From Methylotenera sp. (GTDB lineage: Bacteria; Pseudomonadota; Gammaproteobacteria; Burkholderiales; Methylophilaceae), in contig JABFRQ010000003.1 in NCBI GenBank assembly GCA_013141075.1, positions 1-64,000 on the forward strand: 64,000 nucleotides of DNA, given 5' to 3'. Positions 35,199 to 45,206 of the stretch are shown piece by piece. Position 1 is the first letter of the stretch. Every line of letters begins with the position of its first letter. Below the pieces are notes generated by a model, which saw nothing but the letters and a program-made list of their open reading frames with translations, did no database searches and had not been told where the DNA came from. Made by a program: the position numbers and the translations under genes.

Positions 35199-37709
35199 CT
35201 AGTCAACATCAACCGATGCTGCAGAAGCTTTTGGTTTACCAAAGTCATAACGTACACCAATCCAGCCAGCGCGCGGTGCACCTGGTGCTACAAACAGCTC
35301 TTTATTTGATCCTGCAGCAGTATCAAAAGTACTACCTGCTCCAATAAACGCATTTTCGCCCAACAAGCCACTACTGTAATACTTGTGGTCAAACACATTA
35401 TTTACTTTCCCAAATAACTGCCAGCCTGTATTGCCAAATTTATAGCGTGTGTCTAGGTTAAATACTGCATAACCAGCTACTTTTCCAGAGCCCGCATAGC
35501 TATTATCATCTGCTCCAGCAGTAGCAACTAGTTGCTCGGCCTGCGTCATGGCTTTATGTTGGTTATTCTCATTACCACGTGCATATTGATCTGAGAACGC
35601 CACCATTGATGCGCCAATCGCCCAGTTAGGTAACGCTTGCCACTCACCGCGCAATTTGAGTTGGTGTTTAGGAATACCTACAAGGTTGTCACCTTTAGAA
35701 ACAGTGATGACATCATTATCTAAAATATTAGGGCGACGAGATGAGTTCGCTTGTGAAGCTATCTCGAAGCTATCTTCATAAGTTGCATCAATAAAGCTAT
35801 AGCCTGCTGACCATTTGAAATCACCCGTTGTGCCATTTACACCAAAATCTAAACCTTGACGTCGCGTTTTACCAACATTATCAAAATAGCCAGCACCTGT
35901 AGATCCTGTAGCAACAAATTGCAAATCATTGTAATTTGTTGAACGGTAAGCCCCAGCAGACCAACCAATATCTTTACCCAACTTGCCACGGAAGCCACCT
36001 TCAAAGGTTTTAGCCACCACTTGTTTTAATGGTGGGTCACCCGCCATCGCATTAGGTAATAAGCATGGGAATGCGGGGTCTGCGCAGCCTGTTTCAATTG
36101 GGCTTGGAGCGCGATTGCCTTCGTTGTACCCTAAATAAGTGTTTAACTCTGGCGCAAAGTTATAAGTTAAACCAATTGCTGGGTTAAAACGCTTAAATGT
36201 ATGCTTACCACCTGCATCGCCCCCTGCGGCAGAAACTAAGGTTTGCCCAGGGCCTGGCAACGTATCATTTGCACAGTCAGCTATAGCTCCTGAAGCATCA
36301 TCAATACAAAGACCCTCTTTATTCCCCGCCAAATTATCAACCAAACTAACTCGAGCATAGTTGTAACGTCCAGATGCTGTTAGTGCCAATTGCGGTGTTA
36401 CGTTAAACGTATCCGTTGCAAATAAGCTCCAAGTTCTGTTGCGACCGTTTAAGTCATTCGCTGTTTCTACAGTTGGATCTATTCCAATCAACCCACGTGC
36501 TGCATCAAAACCAGCTCCAGCTTGTTCAGTTTGAGTAAAACTCGTTCTAGCTAAATCTATACTCATGCCACCTGTAAGCTGGTTGCGTTCTGTTGCCCAA
36601 GTCAACTGCATTGCGCCGCCATAACCTTTGTTCGTGGTTTGGCTACGATTAAGCACGCCTTGAGAGTAAAGAGTATCGCAGCCTGGTGCGCCAGCTATAT
36701 CACAAGCATCCCATAAAGCCTCATACTCATCATTACCATCACCATTCAATGTTTTTGTTTTATTACGACGATAATATGCATTGGTAGCGAGTAAAAATTC
36801 ATCAGAAAGCCAAGTGCTGACTTTAGCATTGATGAAACCCATTTTATTTTGGGTGGTATCAGGCTTCGTGTATATAGAACTATACCCAAACGTATTTAAC
36901 AAGGTTTGTGCTTGATAACCATTACCTGTTAAGTCAGTCTCTGCACCGCTAAAACTAATATCCACATCGGTTTTATCATTACCCCAACTCAGCTTACCAA
37001 AGCCTTGTAGCACATTTGATGGTGAAGCATCACGCCAGCCGCGCTCATCAAAGGTATTGCCTGCAAAGAAGTAACTTACACCATTATCTAACTTACCACC
37101 GTATTCACCCTCAACTGCCCAGCGACCAAAAGAACCGCCTGTCATTTGCACACCACCACCTGGGTAGTGTTCACCACTTTTTGTTTGCACTGAAAGTGCA
37201 CCGCCTAAAGTATTTAGGCCGAATAGCGGGTTAGAACCTGGCATTAAAGTCATACTGGAAATTGCATTCTGTGGAATTAAATCCCAATTGACAGTGTCGC
37301 CAAATGGCTCGTTCACGCGCACACCATCTTGATACACTGACAAACCTTGTGGCGTACCCAATAACGGTGACGCTGTAAAGCCGCGAAAATTCACATCAGG
37401 CTGGTATGGGTTATTTTGCGCCTCATTAACATTGACGCTAGATAGATTTTGATTCATAAAATCTGCGATATTTAGTCCTTGCTGATTTTGAATTTCCTTT
37501 CCCTTAACCAATTGCACGTTAGATGGAACCTGGTTAATTGGCACGCCAAGGCTAGATAACGGCGTAGTACCAACCACCTCAATTTTACCGAGCTCAATCG
37601 CTTCGGCTTTATTTTCTGCCATTGCCATTTGCGGCGTTGCATATGCCGCTAAAATTGCGACTAATATTAGTTTTGGTTTCATGGTTTTTTGTTGTAATGT
37701 GTTTTGCAT
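35199..37709 (-). CDS. TonB-dependent outer-membrane receptor
   Basis: Outer-membrane beta-barrel that imports a scarce ligand (siderophore, metal, vitamin or other) with energy from TonB. The 836 residues start with a signal peptide (MKPKLILVAILAAYATPQ from residue 10, cleavage after AMA near 31). A short TonB-box-like stretch follows (IELGKIEVVG). The plug domain, about 55-175, contains FRGFTASPLLGTPQGLSVYQ and GLNTLGGALSVQTKSG. A 22-strand barrel ends near WIGVRYDFGKP, after which a few extra residues follow the expected terminal aromatic. ATG 37709 has an AGGGG ribosome-binding site. The ligand cannot be inferred. It is divergent from a FecR/OmpA pair, and a GTATAC operator candidate lies between them. 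Confidence 0.92.
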   Translation of the reverse strand: MQNTLQQKTMKPKLILVAILAAYATPQMAMAENKAEAIELGKIEVVGTTPLSSLGVPINQVPSNVQLVKGKEIQNQQGLNIADFMNQNLSSVNVNEAQNNPYQPDVNFRGFTASPLLGTPQGLSVYQDGVRVNEPFGDTVNWDLIPQNAISSMTLMPGSNPLFGLNTLGGALSVQTKSGEHYPGGGVQMTGGSFGRWAVEGEYGGKLDNGVSYFFAGNTFDERGWRDASPSNVLQGFGKLSWGNDKTDVDISFSGAETDLTGNGYQAQTLLNTFGYSSIYTKPDTTQNKMGFINAKVSTWLSDEFLLATNAYYRRNKTKTLNGDGNDEYEALWDACDIAGAPGCDTLYSQGVLNRSQTTNKGYGGAMQLTWATERNQLTGGMSIDLARTSFTQTEQAGAGFDAARGLIGIDPTVETANDLNGRNRTWSLFATDTFNVTPQLALTASGRYNYARVSLVDNLAGNKEGLCIDDASGAIADCANDTLPGPGQTLVSAAGGDAGGKHTFKRFNPAIGLTYNFAPELNTYLGYNEGNRAPSPIETGCADPAFPCLLPNAMAGDPPLKQVVAKTFEGGFRGKLGKDIGWSAGAYRSTNYNDLQFVATGSTGAGYFDNVGKTRRQGLDFGVNGTTGDFKWSAGYSFIDATYEDSFEIASQANSSRRPNILDNDVITVSKGDNLVGIPKHQLKLRGEWQALPNWAIGASMVAFSDQYARGNENNQHKAMTQAEQLVATAGADDNSYAGSGKVAGYAVFNLDTRYKFGNTGWQLFGKVNNVFDHKYYSSGLLGENAFIGAGSTFDTAAGSNKELFVAPGAPRAGWIGVRYDFGKPKASAASVDVD

Positions 37710-37832
37710 AATATCCCCTAGGTTGAATAATAAATAACCCTGATAACAAGCAAGAATTATTCCAATAGTAGGTTGTTGAATATTTCTTAATTAAATCAAT
37801 TATGTAATGATTTTTATTTTTTAACATCTGCA

Positions 37833-37880
37833 GTATACAACCAATAATTGGTTGTATACAACCATTGGCTGTATACAGCC
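37833..37880. promoter_or_regulatory. Triple GTATAC operator candidate between the TonB receptor and fecR-like genes
   Basis: A perfect 27-bp palindrome at 37833-37859 has arms GTATACAACCAAT and ATTGGTTGTATAC around one base. Immediately after it, GTATAC recurs at 37871-37876, and the second and third sites form a less perfect inverted pair (GTATACAACCA...TGGCTGTATAC). The three sites are spaced 21 and 17 bp, close to two helical turns. This fits cooperative binding of a dimeric regulator. The regulator is unknown. Confidence 0.7.
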
Positions 37881-38004
37881 AGCTTGGCACAGTTTTTCAC
37901 TAAAACTTTTCACCTCTTTACACAATCAACATAACGTTGCATTATGTTAAACCATAAAATGGTGATTAAAAGAAAATTAGGTAACAATAATGATAGGTAA
38001 TAAT

Positions 38005-38457
38005 ATGAAAAAATACTTAGCCTTGTGCATTACTGCACTCATCTCACTACTACTTTTGAACCAAAATGCAGTTGCTGCTGAAAATGCACGTAGCGGCACC
38101 ATTAAAAACATTAAAGGCAATGTGAGTGTTGAAAGTAAAGGCGTTTTACGTGCAGTAAGCGCTGGTTCGGCCATTTTTGAGAGTGACCAAATAGTCACAG
38201 GTAAAAATAGCGGCGCGGGGTTAACGCTTGCCGATGGCACTGTCATCACTATGGGCGCTAATTCTAAGTTAGATATGGCAAAATTTCAATTTGACGCTGT
38301 GACTGAAGAAGGCAATATTTTAGTCAAGCTAATTCGTGGCAGCATGCGCATGATTACTGGCTTAGTCGGCAAACATAATTCACAAAATGTGCAAGTCACT
38401 ACGCGCTCCGCCACTATTGGTATTAGAGGCACTGATTTTATTGTTGAAACTCAGTAG
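38005..38457 (+). CDS. FecR-domain exported protein
   Basis: A 150-residue protein with a signal peptide (KKYLALCITALISLLLLNQN, cleavage after AVAA near residue 25) and a FecR domain. The motifs are SGTIKNIKGNVSVESKG, GAGLTLADGTVITMGANS, GSMRMITG and the end TTRSATIGIRGTDFIVET. FecR proteins usually sense outer-membrane receptor state and control a sigma factor. This short periplasmic form has no anti-sigma domain or membrane anchor and no sigma factor gene nearby. The start is ATG 38005 with AGGTAA upstream; an in-frame ATG five codons earlier is an alternative. An OmpA-like lipoprotein gene follows 11 bp later. Confidence 0.85.
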   Translation: MKKYLALCITALISLLLLNQNAVAAENARSGTIKNIKGNVSVESKGVLRAVSAGSAIFESDQIVTGKNSGAGLTLADGTVITMGANSKLDMAKFQFDAVTEEGNILVKLIRGSMRMITGLVGKHNSQNVQVTTRSATIGIRGTDFIVETQ

Positions 38458-38468
38458 GCATAAATAAG

Positions 38469-39062
38469 ATGAAGAAAATAATTACGTTATTACTAATATC
38501 ACTACTCACTGCCTGCGCAACAACGCGCGACAAAGTAATATTGCTACCGCAGGCAAATGGTCAAGCGAGCGCGGTTGAGGTTATGTCAAATGAAGGCAGT
38601 AAAGTAGTGTTAGATCAACCGTATCAAGCAGTAAAAGGCAAATCAAATGGCAAATGGACGGCTAACAATAACGTGAATGCTGATTTTGTAAAAAGTAACT
38701 ACAGTGATTTAATCAACTTGCAACCGCAAAATGAAGCGCGTTATACATTGTATTTTAAGCCTAACACATCAGAACTCACACAAGAATCTAGCGCGCAATT
38801 GCCTGAAATTATCAATGACGCCTCCGCAAGATCTGGTGGAGAAATTAGCATTTTTGGCTATACAGACACGGTGGGTGCCGCTGATGGAAATCAGGCACTT
38901 TCACAACAACGCGCACTTATAATAAAAAATATTTTAATTAAAAGTGGTTTTAATGCAGATTTAATTACAGCAACAGGTCGCGGAGAGCTTAATTTAGCCG
39001 TACCGACTGACGATGAAGTAGATGAAGCTAAAAACAGGCGTGTTGAAATTACAGTACGTTAA
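38469..39062 (+). CDS. OmpA-family peptidoglycan-binding lipoprotein
   Basis: The 197-residue protein begins MKKIITLLLISLLTACATTR with lipobox LTAC, so it is probably lipidated and held in the outer membrane. Residues about 90-197 form an OmpA C-like domain: YTLYFKPNTSELTQESSAQL, EISIFGYTDTVGAADGNQAL, RALIIKNILI and the end EAKNRRVEITVR. The Asp of TDTVG and the Arg of NRRVEI are the diaminopimelate-binding residues. It follows the FecR-like gene by 11 bp as a two-gene operon. FecR-OmpA pairs often precede a CHASE2 adenylate cyclase; none is present here, and the next gene is on the other strand. Confidence 0.88.
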   Translation: MKKIITLLLISLLTACATTRDKVILLPQANGQASAVEVMSNEGSKVVLDQPYQAVKGKSNGKWTANNNVNADFVKSNYSDLINLQPQNEARYTLYFKPNTSELTQESSAQLPEIINDASARSGGEISIFGYTDTVGAADGNQALSQQRALIIKNILIKSGFNADLITATGRGELNLAVPTDDEVDEAKNRRVEITVR

Positions 39063-39083
39063 AAATACTGGATGTTAATTTTT

Positions 39084-40424
39084 TTACAACTGTTGCCAAT
39101 CTATCACAAGCCCAAGCTCATTTTCTGCCGCCTGCAACTCGTGCGCAACGCCAATGTTAGGCACAAAGGCCAGCGTGTCATGCCAATAAATAAGAGGTAA
39201 GCTATCGCGCTGCCAAGGTGGAATATTCGCTTCTTGCAATAAATGTTTCAGCGTTCTGGTGGGTCTTAGTGAGTTAGGTTTAAAGCGTTCGCCGCCATTT
39301 CGGTTGGTAATTCTTAGTTTTTCCATCCCAAATTTAAGCGCTAAACCAGCGCCTTTAACTTGCGTAAACACTAACTTCCCACCGTTTGGTAATGCTAAAA
39401 AATTCTCGCCACTCCATACTAAATCAAAAGTATGTGCCTCATGCGCTTGAATCAAATAGGCTTTTTGTTGATAACGCTTTAAAGTTAAATGCTGCAAAGA
39501 GATGTTTAAATTAGCATCTACTTTGGCATTCAGTAGCTGCGTAATAATTTCATCTAAATGTTCAGCATTTGGCATGACTAGCTTATTTTTGGCAAACCAC
39601 CAACGCAGTACATTTTTGGCACGCGGTTTATTCCACGGATTATTCAAGGCTTCTTCGTCTAAAGCACTTAACCCTTGCAAGCACAAACTGTTTTCTTTTA
39701 ATAAGTTTTCAGCATCTAAGCTTGCTAGGGTATCAAGTAAGTTATTTGCTTCAGCTAGATGTGACGCGGTTCTAGCAAGTACAGATTTGATCGCTGGATA
39801 ATGCATTTGCACAACAGGCAACACTTCATGTCGCACAAAGTTTCGCTCAAAATCTGTATTACTATTACTTTCATCATCACACCAAGCTATGCCGCGTTCT
39901 ACTGCATAAGCTTGCAACGTACTACGTGAAATATCTAATAATGGCCGCATCAAGCGCCTAGGCGCATCAACCATAGCCATGCTTGCTAAACCCTTAACAC
40001 CCGCGCCCCTAAATAGTTGTAAAAGTAAGGTTTCGGCTTGGTCATCTTGGTGATGTGCTGTAACAACAAAATCTGCTGAAACATTACTAAATAACACTTC
40101 GTAACGCAGCTTTCTGGCAGCAGCTTCAATGCCTAACTTTGCATGAGCGTTAAGGTTCACGTGAACAATTTCCAGCGGCACATTCAATAACTCGCATTGC
40201 TCAGCACAAAACGCAGCCCATGCATCCGCATTAGCGCTTAGGCCATGGTGCACATGCAGTGCGCGTAAATTAAAGTTGTGGGTTTGTTTTGCGCCTACCA
40301 GTAAATGCAGGAGAACGCATGAATCTAAACCGCCACTTAAAGCTAGCAATAGCGTAGCATTTGGCTTTAAATGGCAACTTAAATATGTTTGAAGCGTAGC
40401 CAACAATGGGCTTTGCTCACGCAT
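39084..40424 (-). CDS. tilS: tRNA(Ile)-lysidine synthase TilS
   Basis: Converts C34 of the CAU-anticodon isoleucine tRNA to lysidine, which allows it to read AUA codons; essential. The protein has a PP-loop ATPase domain with LALSGGLDS near residues 28-36 and HHGLSANADAWAAFC. VTAHHQDDQAETLLLQLFRG follows, and then the TilS linker and C-terminal domains (GGERFKPNSLRPTRTLKHLL). I start at ATG 40424, 7 nt after the accA stop, giving 446 residues. The frame opens further upstream to 40487 but that would overlap accA with non-conserved sequence. It is co-transcribed with accA. Confidence 0.93.
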   Translation of the reverse strand: MREQSPLLATLQTYLSCHLKPNATLLLALSGGLDSCVLLHLLVGAKQTHNFNLRALHVHHGLSANADAWAAFCAEQCELLNVPLEIVHVNLNAHAKLGIEAAARKLRYEVLFSNVSADFVVTAHHQDDQAETLLLQLFRGAGVKGLASMAMVDAPRRLMRPLLDISRSTLQAYAVERGIAWCDDESNSNTDFERNFVRHEVLPVVQMHYPAIKSVLARTASHLAEANNLLDTLASLDAENLLKENSLCLQGLSALDEEALNNPWNKPRAKNVLRWWFAKNKLVMPNAEHLDEIITQLLNAKVDANLNISLQHLTLKRYQQKAYLIQAHEAHTFDLVWSGENFLALPNGGKLVFTQVKGAGLALKFGMEKLRITNRNGGERFKPNSLRPTRTLKHLLQEANIPPWQRDSLPLIYWHDTLAFVPNIGVAHELQAAENELGLVIDWQQL

Positions 40425-40431
40425 TTTTTTG

Positions 40432-41427
40432 TTATTTACTGGTTGATTGGCGGCGGTCTTTTTCAACGACTTCTTTGAAACTACCATAGCTCATTAAGCG
40501 CTCGTAACGGGTGACCAGCAATGTTTTGATTGATTTGTTTTTTAATTTGGTCAATTCTTCTTTTAATGCGCCACGTAAGGTTGCCATCAACACCTCTGGT
40601 GCGCGATGCGAGCCACCTAGCGGCTCTGGAATAATGCGGTCAACCAAACCCATTGCTTTCAAACGATCTGCCGTAATCGCGAGCGATTCTGCGGCTACTG
40701 AAGCTTTGTCAGCACTTTTGTATAAAATTGAAGCGCATCCTTCAGGTGATATCACTGAGTATGTGCCGTATTGCAACATCAATAACTGGTCTACCACGCC
40801 CAAAGCTAACGCGCCGCCTGAGCCGCCTTCACCGATAATCACGCCAATAATCGGCGTTTTAAGTTCTGCCATTACGTATAAATTACGCGCGATAGCTTCT
40901 GACTGTCCGCGCTCTTCAGCGCCAATGCCTGGGTAAGCGCCTGGGGTATCAATAAGAGTGATAATTGGAATGCCAAATTTTTCTGCCATGCGGAATAAGC
41001 GCAAAGCCTTGCGATAGCCTTCAGGGCGTGGCATACCAAAATTTCGGTATTGGCGCTCTTTTACATCGCGGCCTTTTTGGTGGCCAATCACCATCACTGG
41101 CTGGCCTTCAAATCGTGCTAAACCGCCAACAATGGCTGGGTCATCGGCATAAGCTCTATCGCCATGCAGCTCTTCAAAATCTGTAAACATGCCTGAAATG
41201 TAATCCAGCGTGTAAGGCCGCTGCGGGTGACGCGCCAATTGCGAAATTTGCCACGCAGTTAAATTACCGTAAATATCTTCAGATAATTTTTTATTTTTCT
41301 TTTCTAATGCGGTGAGCTCTTTAGAAATATCTAAAGCGTCATTAGTATCGTGCGCCAACTGCAAACCTTCAATTTGGTTTTCAAGTTCGGCGATGGGTTG
41401 TTCAAAATCTAGGTAGGTTATTTTCAT
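40432..41427 (-). CDS. accA: Acetyl-CoA carboxylase carboxyltransferase alpha subunit AccA
   Basis: With AccD it transfers the carboxyl group from carboxybiotin to acetyl-CoA, making malonyl-CoA for fatty acids. The 331 residues start with the helical region ([20 protein letters not shown]). The crotonase-like core contains [54 protein letters not shown] and the oxyanion-hole region [13 protein letters not shown]. It lies between dnaE upstream and tilS downstream, an order familiar from beta- and gammaproteobacteria. It starts 55 bp after dnaE. Confidence 0.97.
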   Translation of the reverse strand: MKITYLDFEQPIAELENQIEGLQLAHDTNDALDISKELTALEKKNKKLSEDIYGNLTAWQISQLARHPQRPYTLDYISGMFTDFEELHGDRAYADDPAIVGGLARFEGQPVMVIGHQKGRDVKERQYRNFGMPRPEGYRKALRLFRMAEKFGIPIITLIDTPGAYPGIGAEERGQSEAIARNLYVMAELKTPIIGVIIGEGGSGGALALGVVDQLLMLQYGTYSVISPEGCASILYKSADKASVAAESLAITADRLKAMGLVDRIIPEPLGGSHRAPEVLMATLRGALKEELTKLKNKSIKTLLVTRYERLMSYGSFKEVVEKDRRQSTSK

Positions 41428-41482
41428 GCTTTATCGTACTCTCAAAATCATGCACTTTAAAATTCAAGTTTATAAATCAGGT

Positions 41483-44400
41483 TCAATTATATAGGATTTT
41501 TACATTACTTTTGCTCAACCATTGCGTTAAACCCGCAATCAACTCTTCATGCAAATCTACGCGCCAATCGTTGCCTAGCATCAGCTCCACTTTACTGCTT
41601 TTATTATGATATTCTACTTTGACTGCACAACCACGCTGCTCATCAGAAGCACTTTTGCGATAAGGCGCTAATAAAGCTTTGAGTTTTTCTGCATCCGCTT
41701 GACCATTACACGAGATTTTCAAAAAGCTTGCTTTACTGTTTCTTAAAGTAGGTAAATCAAACAGCTTTCTAGCATTCACTCTCACGCCGCCAGAAAACTC
41801 GTCGTTACTCACGCGACCTTCTACAATAATCAGCTGATCGCCTTTTAATAACTGCTGTGATTGATTGAGCAGCTCGCTGCCCACTACCACTTCAATGCGT
41901 GTGGTGCCATCATCTAGCGTCACAATGGCCATTTTTCCGCGTCCTGTCATACGAATACGTATGCCAGAAATAATGCCCGCCAATAATTGCGGCTGCTCTT
42001 TAGGCGTTAAATTAGCTAAAGTAGTGCTGATAAATTGACTTAAATCTGCTTGATAGGCGCGATACGGATGCCCGCTAAAATAAAAACCAAGCGCGGCTTT
42101 TTCTTCTAACAATTGTTGTTGCTCGCTCCAAGTAGGCACGCTAGGCAACACGTTTGCGGCTTTATCTTCCACCTCGCCAAACAAACTATTTTGATTGCTA
42201 TTGGCGCTATTTTGCTCGGCTGCAGCCATGGCCATCGCTACGCCCGCTAATAAAGCATTGCGGCTGTGAGATAGTTTATCAAAAGCACCTGCGCGAATTA
42301 AAGATTCCACCACACGGCGGTTTACTTTGCGTAAATCTAGGCGATTACAAAAATCGAATAAATCTTTAAACGGGCCCTCTTTTTGTCGCGCTTGTAAAAT
42401 CACTTCAATCGCGGCTAAACCCGTACCTTTTACCGCGCCTAAACCATAAAGCATCTGATTTTTGCTAATGGGCGTGAATTTAAACTCGCTTTGGTTTACG
42501 TCTGGCGCCAATACTTCAATCTGGTTAGGCAAGCAATCATCGTAAAAAATATGCACGCTGTCTGTGTTGTTCATGTCAGCAGACATGGTAGATGCCAAAA
42601 ACGCCGCAGGATAATGTGCTTTTAAATACGCAGTTTGATACGCAACTAAGGCATAAGCTGCGGCGTGCGATTTATTAAAGCCATAACCTGCAAACTTTTC
42701 GAGCAAGTCAAATAACTCAGTCGCTTGGCGCTCGGTCATATTGTTTTTTACCGCGCCTTCGGTAAATGTTTTGCGCTGCGCGTCCATTTCCTCGATCTTC
42801 TTTTTACCCATCGCGCGACGTAGCAAATCTGCGCCGCCTAGGCTGTAGCCCGCCACCACTTGCGCAATCTGCATCACCTGCTCTTGATACACAGCAATAC
42901 CGTAGGTTTCTTTTAAAATTGGTTCGGTGAGTGGGTGCGGATATTCGACACGCTGCTTACCATGTTTACGGCGACAAAAATCAGGTATCAAATCCATCGG
43001 GCCTGGGCGATACAAAGCCACCAACGCGATAATATCTTCAAAGCAATCAGGCATCGCCTGCTTAAGCATGTCTTTCATGCCTTTAGATTCTAGCTGGAAT
43101 ACCGCAGTAGTATTGGCGGTTTTAAGTAGCTGAAATGTTGCTTTATCGTCTAACGGCAAAGTGGCAAAAGATAATGGTGCTAAATCTTCTTCCGCACGTT
43201 GTTTATTGGCATTGAGCAACGCCAGCTCTAAAATTGTGAGTGTGCGCAAGCCCAAAAAGTCAAACTTAACTAAACCTACAGATTCAACATCGTCTTTATC
43301 ATATTGGCTGACTAAACTCGCGCCATCTGCCTGACAATACACAGGTGAGAAATCAGAAATTTTACCTGGTGAAATTAGTACGCCGCCTGCATGCATGCCA
43401 ACGTTGCGCACTAAGCCTTCAAGACGTAAAGCCAGCTCGAGCAGCTCGCGCAATTCTTCTTCATTCTCACGCCTTTCTGCGAGTTGCGGCTCTTTTACAA
43501 GCGCGTCAGATAAAGTAATGCCGAGCTCTAACGGAATCAGTTTACTGATGCCGTCCACAAAGTGAAATGGTAAATCTAGTACGCGTCCAACGTCGCGAAT
43601 CACTGCTTTAGCAGCCATAGTACCGAAAGTGGCAATTTGTGAAACGGCATCTAAGCCATATTTTTGTTTCACGTAATCAATGACGCGGTCGCGCCCTTCT
43701 TGGCAAAAGTCAATATCGAAGTCGGGCATGGAAACGCGATCTGGGTTTAGAAAACGCTCAAACAATAAATTGTAGGCTAGCGGATCTAAATCGGTAATAC
43801 CTAGGCTATACGCCACCACAGAACCAGCACCAGAGCCACGCCCAGGGCCAACTGGCACACCGTTATTTTTCGCCCAATTGATAAAGTCGGCCACAATTAA
43901 AAAGTAGCCAGCAAAGCCCATTTGGTTAATGACGTTAGTTTCAAAGTCTAAACGCGCATCGTAAGTGGCTTGTTTTGAAGCGCGGGTTTGCGCATCTGGA
44001 TACAGCACTTGCAAACGTAGCGCTAAGCCTCGGCGGGCTTCGGCGATTAAATATTCGTTCAAACTTTCGCCATTGGGTGTGGGAAAGTTTGGTAAATAAT
44101 TTTTGCCCAGTACCAAGGTTAAATTGCAACGCTTAGCAATTTCTACGCTGTTCGCCAGCGCTTCAGGCATATCAGCAAATAATTCTGCTATTTGCGCCTG
44201 TGTTTTAAAATATTGCTCGGTGCTAAAGTTTTTCGGACGGCGCGTATCGGCCAACACGTAACCTTCTGAAATACAAGTACGCGCCTCGTGCGCTCTAAAA
44301 TCATCAGGCGTAATAAATTGAATGGGGTGTGTAGCGACGATTGGTAAATTAAGAGCGCTAGCAATATTGCGTACGTGTTGAATATATTGTTCTTGCTGTG

Positions 44401-44962
44401 ATTTATTTTCTGCCGCACTACGTTGTACTTCTAAATAAAACCTATCTGGAAACAGATTTTGCCAATCGCTGGCAAGCTTGCTGGCTAAACTTAGGTTTTC
44501 TTGCACGCAAGCTTGGCCAATATCACCAGCCATTGCGCCTGAAAGTAACAACAAACCTTCTGTACCACATTCTACAAACCATTCGCGCTTGAACTCCGCG
44601 CGACCGCGGTATTGGTTGGTTAAATAGGCACGGCTAATGAGTTGGCAAAGCAATAAATATCCCGCTTGCGATTGGCATAACAACAACAAGCGCGAGGGCT
44701 GATCGCGATTTTCAGCATTTTCTAGCCAAATATCGCAACCGATAATCGGCTTTATACCCTTGCCACGCGAGGCTTTATAAAACTTAATTGCGCCAAACAA
44801 ATTACTTAAATCGGTGAGTGCCAAGGCTGGCATTTGGTCGTTTAGTGCGTGTTGTACGTAATCGTCAATTCGCACAATGCCGTCCACAATTGAATACTCA
44901 CTATGACAACGCAAGTGAATAAATTGGGTGATATTTTGAGGCGATTGAGCAGTTTGCAGCAT
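41483..44962 (-). CDS. dnaE: DNA polymerase III alpha subunit DnaE
   Basis: Catalytic subunit of the replicative polymerase. The 1159 residues are normal for DnaE1. In order there are a PHP domain (FIHLRCHSEYSIVDGIVRID), and the palm with PGRGSGAGSVVAYSLGITD and the catalytic Asp pair in MPDFDIDFCQEGRDRVIDYV. Fingers follow with YRPGPMDLIPDFCRRKHG and GYGFNKSHAAAYALVAYQTA, then a helix-hairpin-helix region and an OB fold (GIISGIRIRMTGRGKMAIV). The final part has the tau-binding region. It is transcribed ahead of accA-tilS. Confidence 0.97.
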   Translation of the reverse strand: MLQTAQSPQNITQFIHLRCHSEYSIVDGIVRIDDYVQHALNDQMPALALTDLSNLFGAIKFYKASRGKGIKPIIGCDIWLENAENRDQPSRLLLLCQSQAGYLLLCQLISRAYLTNQYRGRAEFKREWFVECGTEGLLLLSGAMAGDIGQACVQENLSLASKLASDWQNLFPDRFYLEVQRSAAENKSQQEQYIQHVRNIASALNLPIVATHPIQFITPDDFRAHEARTCISEGYVLADTRRPKNFSTEQYFKTQAQIAELFADMPEALANSVEIAKRCNLTLVLGKNYLPNFPTPNGESLNEYLIAEARRGLALRLQVLYPDAQTRASKQATYDARLDFETNVINQMGFAGYFLIVADFINWAKNNGVPVGPGRGSGAGSVVAYSLGITDLDPLAYNLLFERFLNPDRVSMPDFDIDFCQEGRDRVIDYVKQKYGLDAVSQIATFGTMAAKAVIRDVGRVLDLPFHFVDGISKLIPLELGITLSDALVKEPQLAERRENEEELRELLELALRLEGLVRNVGMHAGGVLISPGKISDFSPVYCQADGASLVSQYDKDDVESVGLVKFDFLGLRTLTILELALLNANKQRAEEDLAPLSFATLPLDDKATFQLLKTANTTAVFQLESKGMKDMLKQAMPDCFEDIIALVALYRPGPMDLIPDFCRRKHGKQRVEYPHPLTEPILKETYGIAVYQEQVMQIAQVVAGYSLGGADLLRRAMGKKKIEEMDAQRKTFTEGAVKNNMTERQATELFDLLEKFAGYGFNKSHAAAYALVAYQTAYLKAHYPAAFLASTMSADMNNTDSVHIFYDDCLPNQIEVLAPDVNQSEFKFTPISKNQMLYGLGAVKGTGLAAIEVILQARQKEGPFKDLFDFCNRLDLRKVNRRVVESLIRAGAFDKLSHSRNALLAGVAMAMAAAEQNSANSNQNSLFGEVEDKAANVLPSVPTWSEQQQLLEEKAALGFYFSGHPYRAYQADLSQFISTTLANLTPKEQPQLLAGIISGIRIRMTGRGKMAIVTLDDGTTRIEVVVGSELLNQSQQLLKGDQLIIVEGRVSNDEFSGGVRVNARKLFDLPTLRNSKASFLKISCNGQADAEKLKALLAPYRKSASDEQRGCAVKVEYHNKSSKVELMLGNDWRVDLHEELIAGLTQWLSKSNVKILYN

Positions 44963-45100
44963 AAGGTAAATTTTACCTTATTGGCAGATTTTTAGAGAGT
45001 AAATCTTAAAAGTAAAGCGCAGATAAAATAGCAATTTCGTACATATTAGCATTGACAAAACAAGTGTTGCCAAACCAAAAAATAGCTTAAATTATCCTCG

Positions 45101-45128
45101 AGAGAAAAACACTGCCCTGCGAGGCAGT
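45101..45128 (-). terminator. Terminator after chpA
   Basis: On the minus strand, ACTGCC-TCGCAG-GGCAGT forms a 6-bp stem with a 6-base loop and is followed by GTTTTTCTCT. It lies about 80 bp after the chpA stop and upstream of dnaE. The loop resembles half of the GCCCTGC repeat family. Confidence 0.75.
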
Positions 45129-45206
45129 ATCAGCGCGGCTCTCAGGCGTGCGACTAAGAGTTGCGCCTATTTTCTGCTTTAAATGATGATTATTTTGATG
45201 TAAAAA

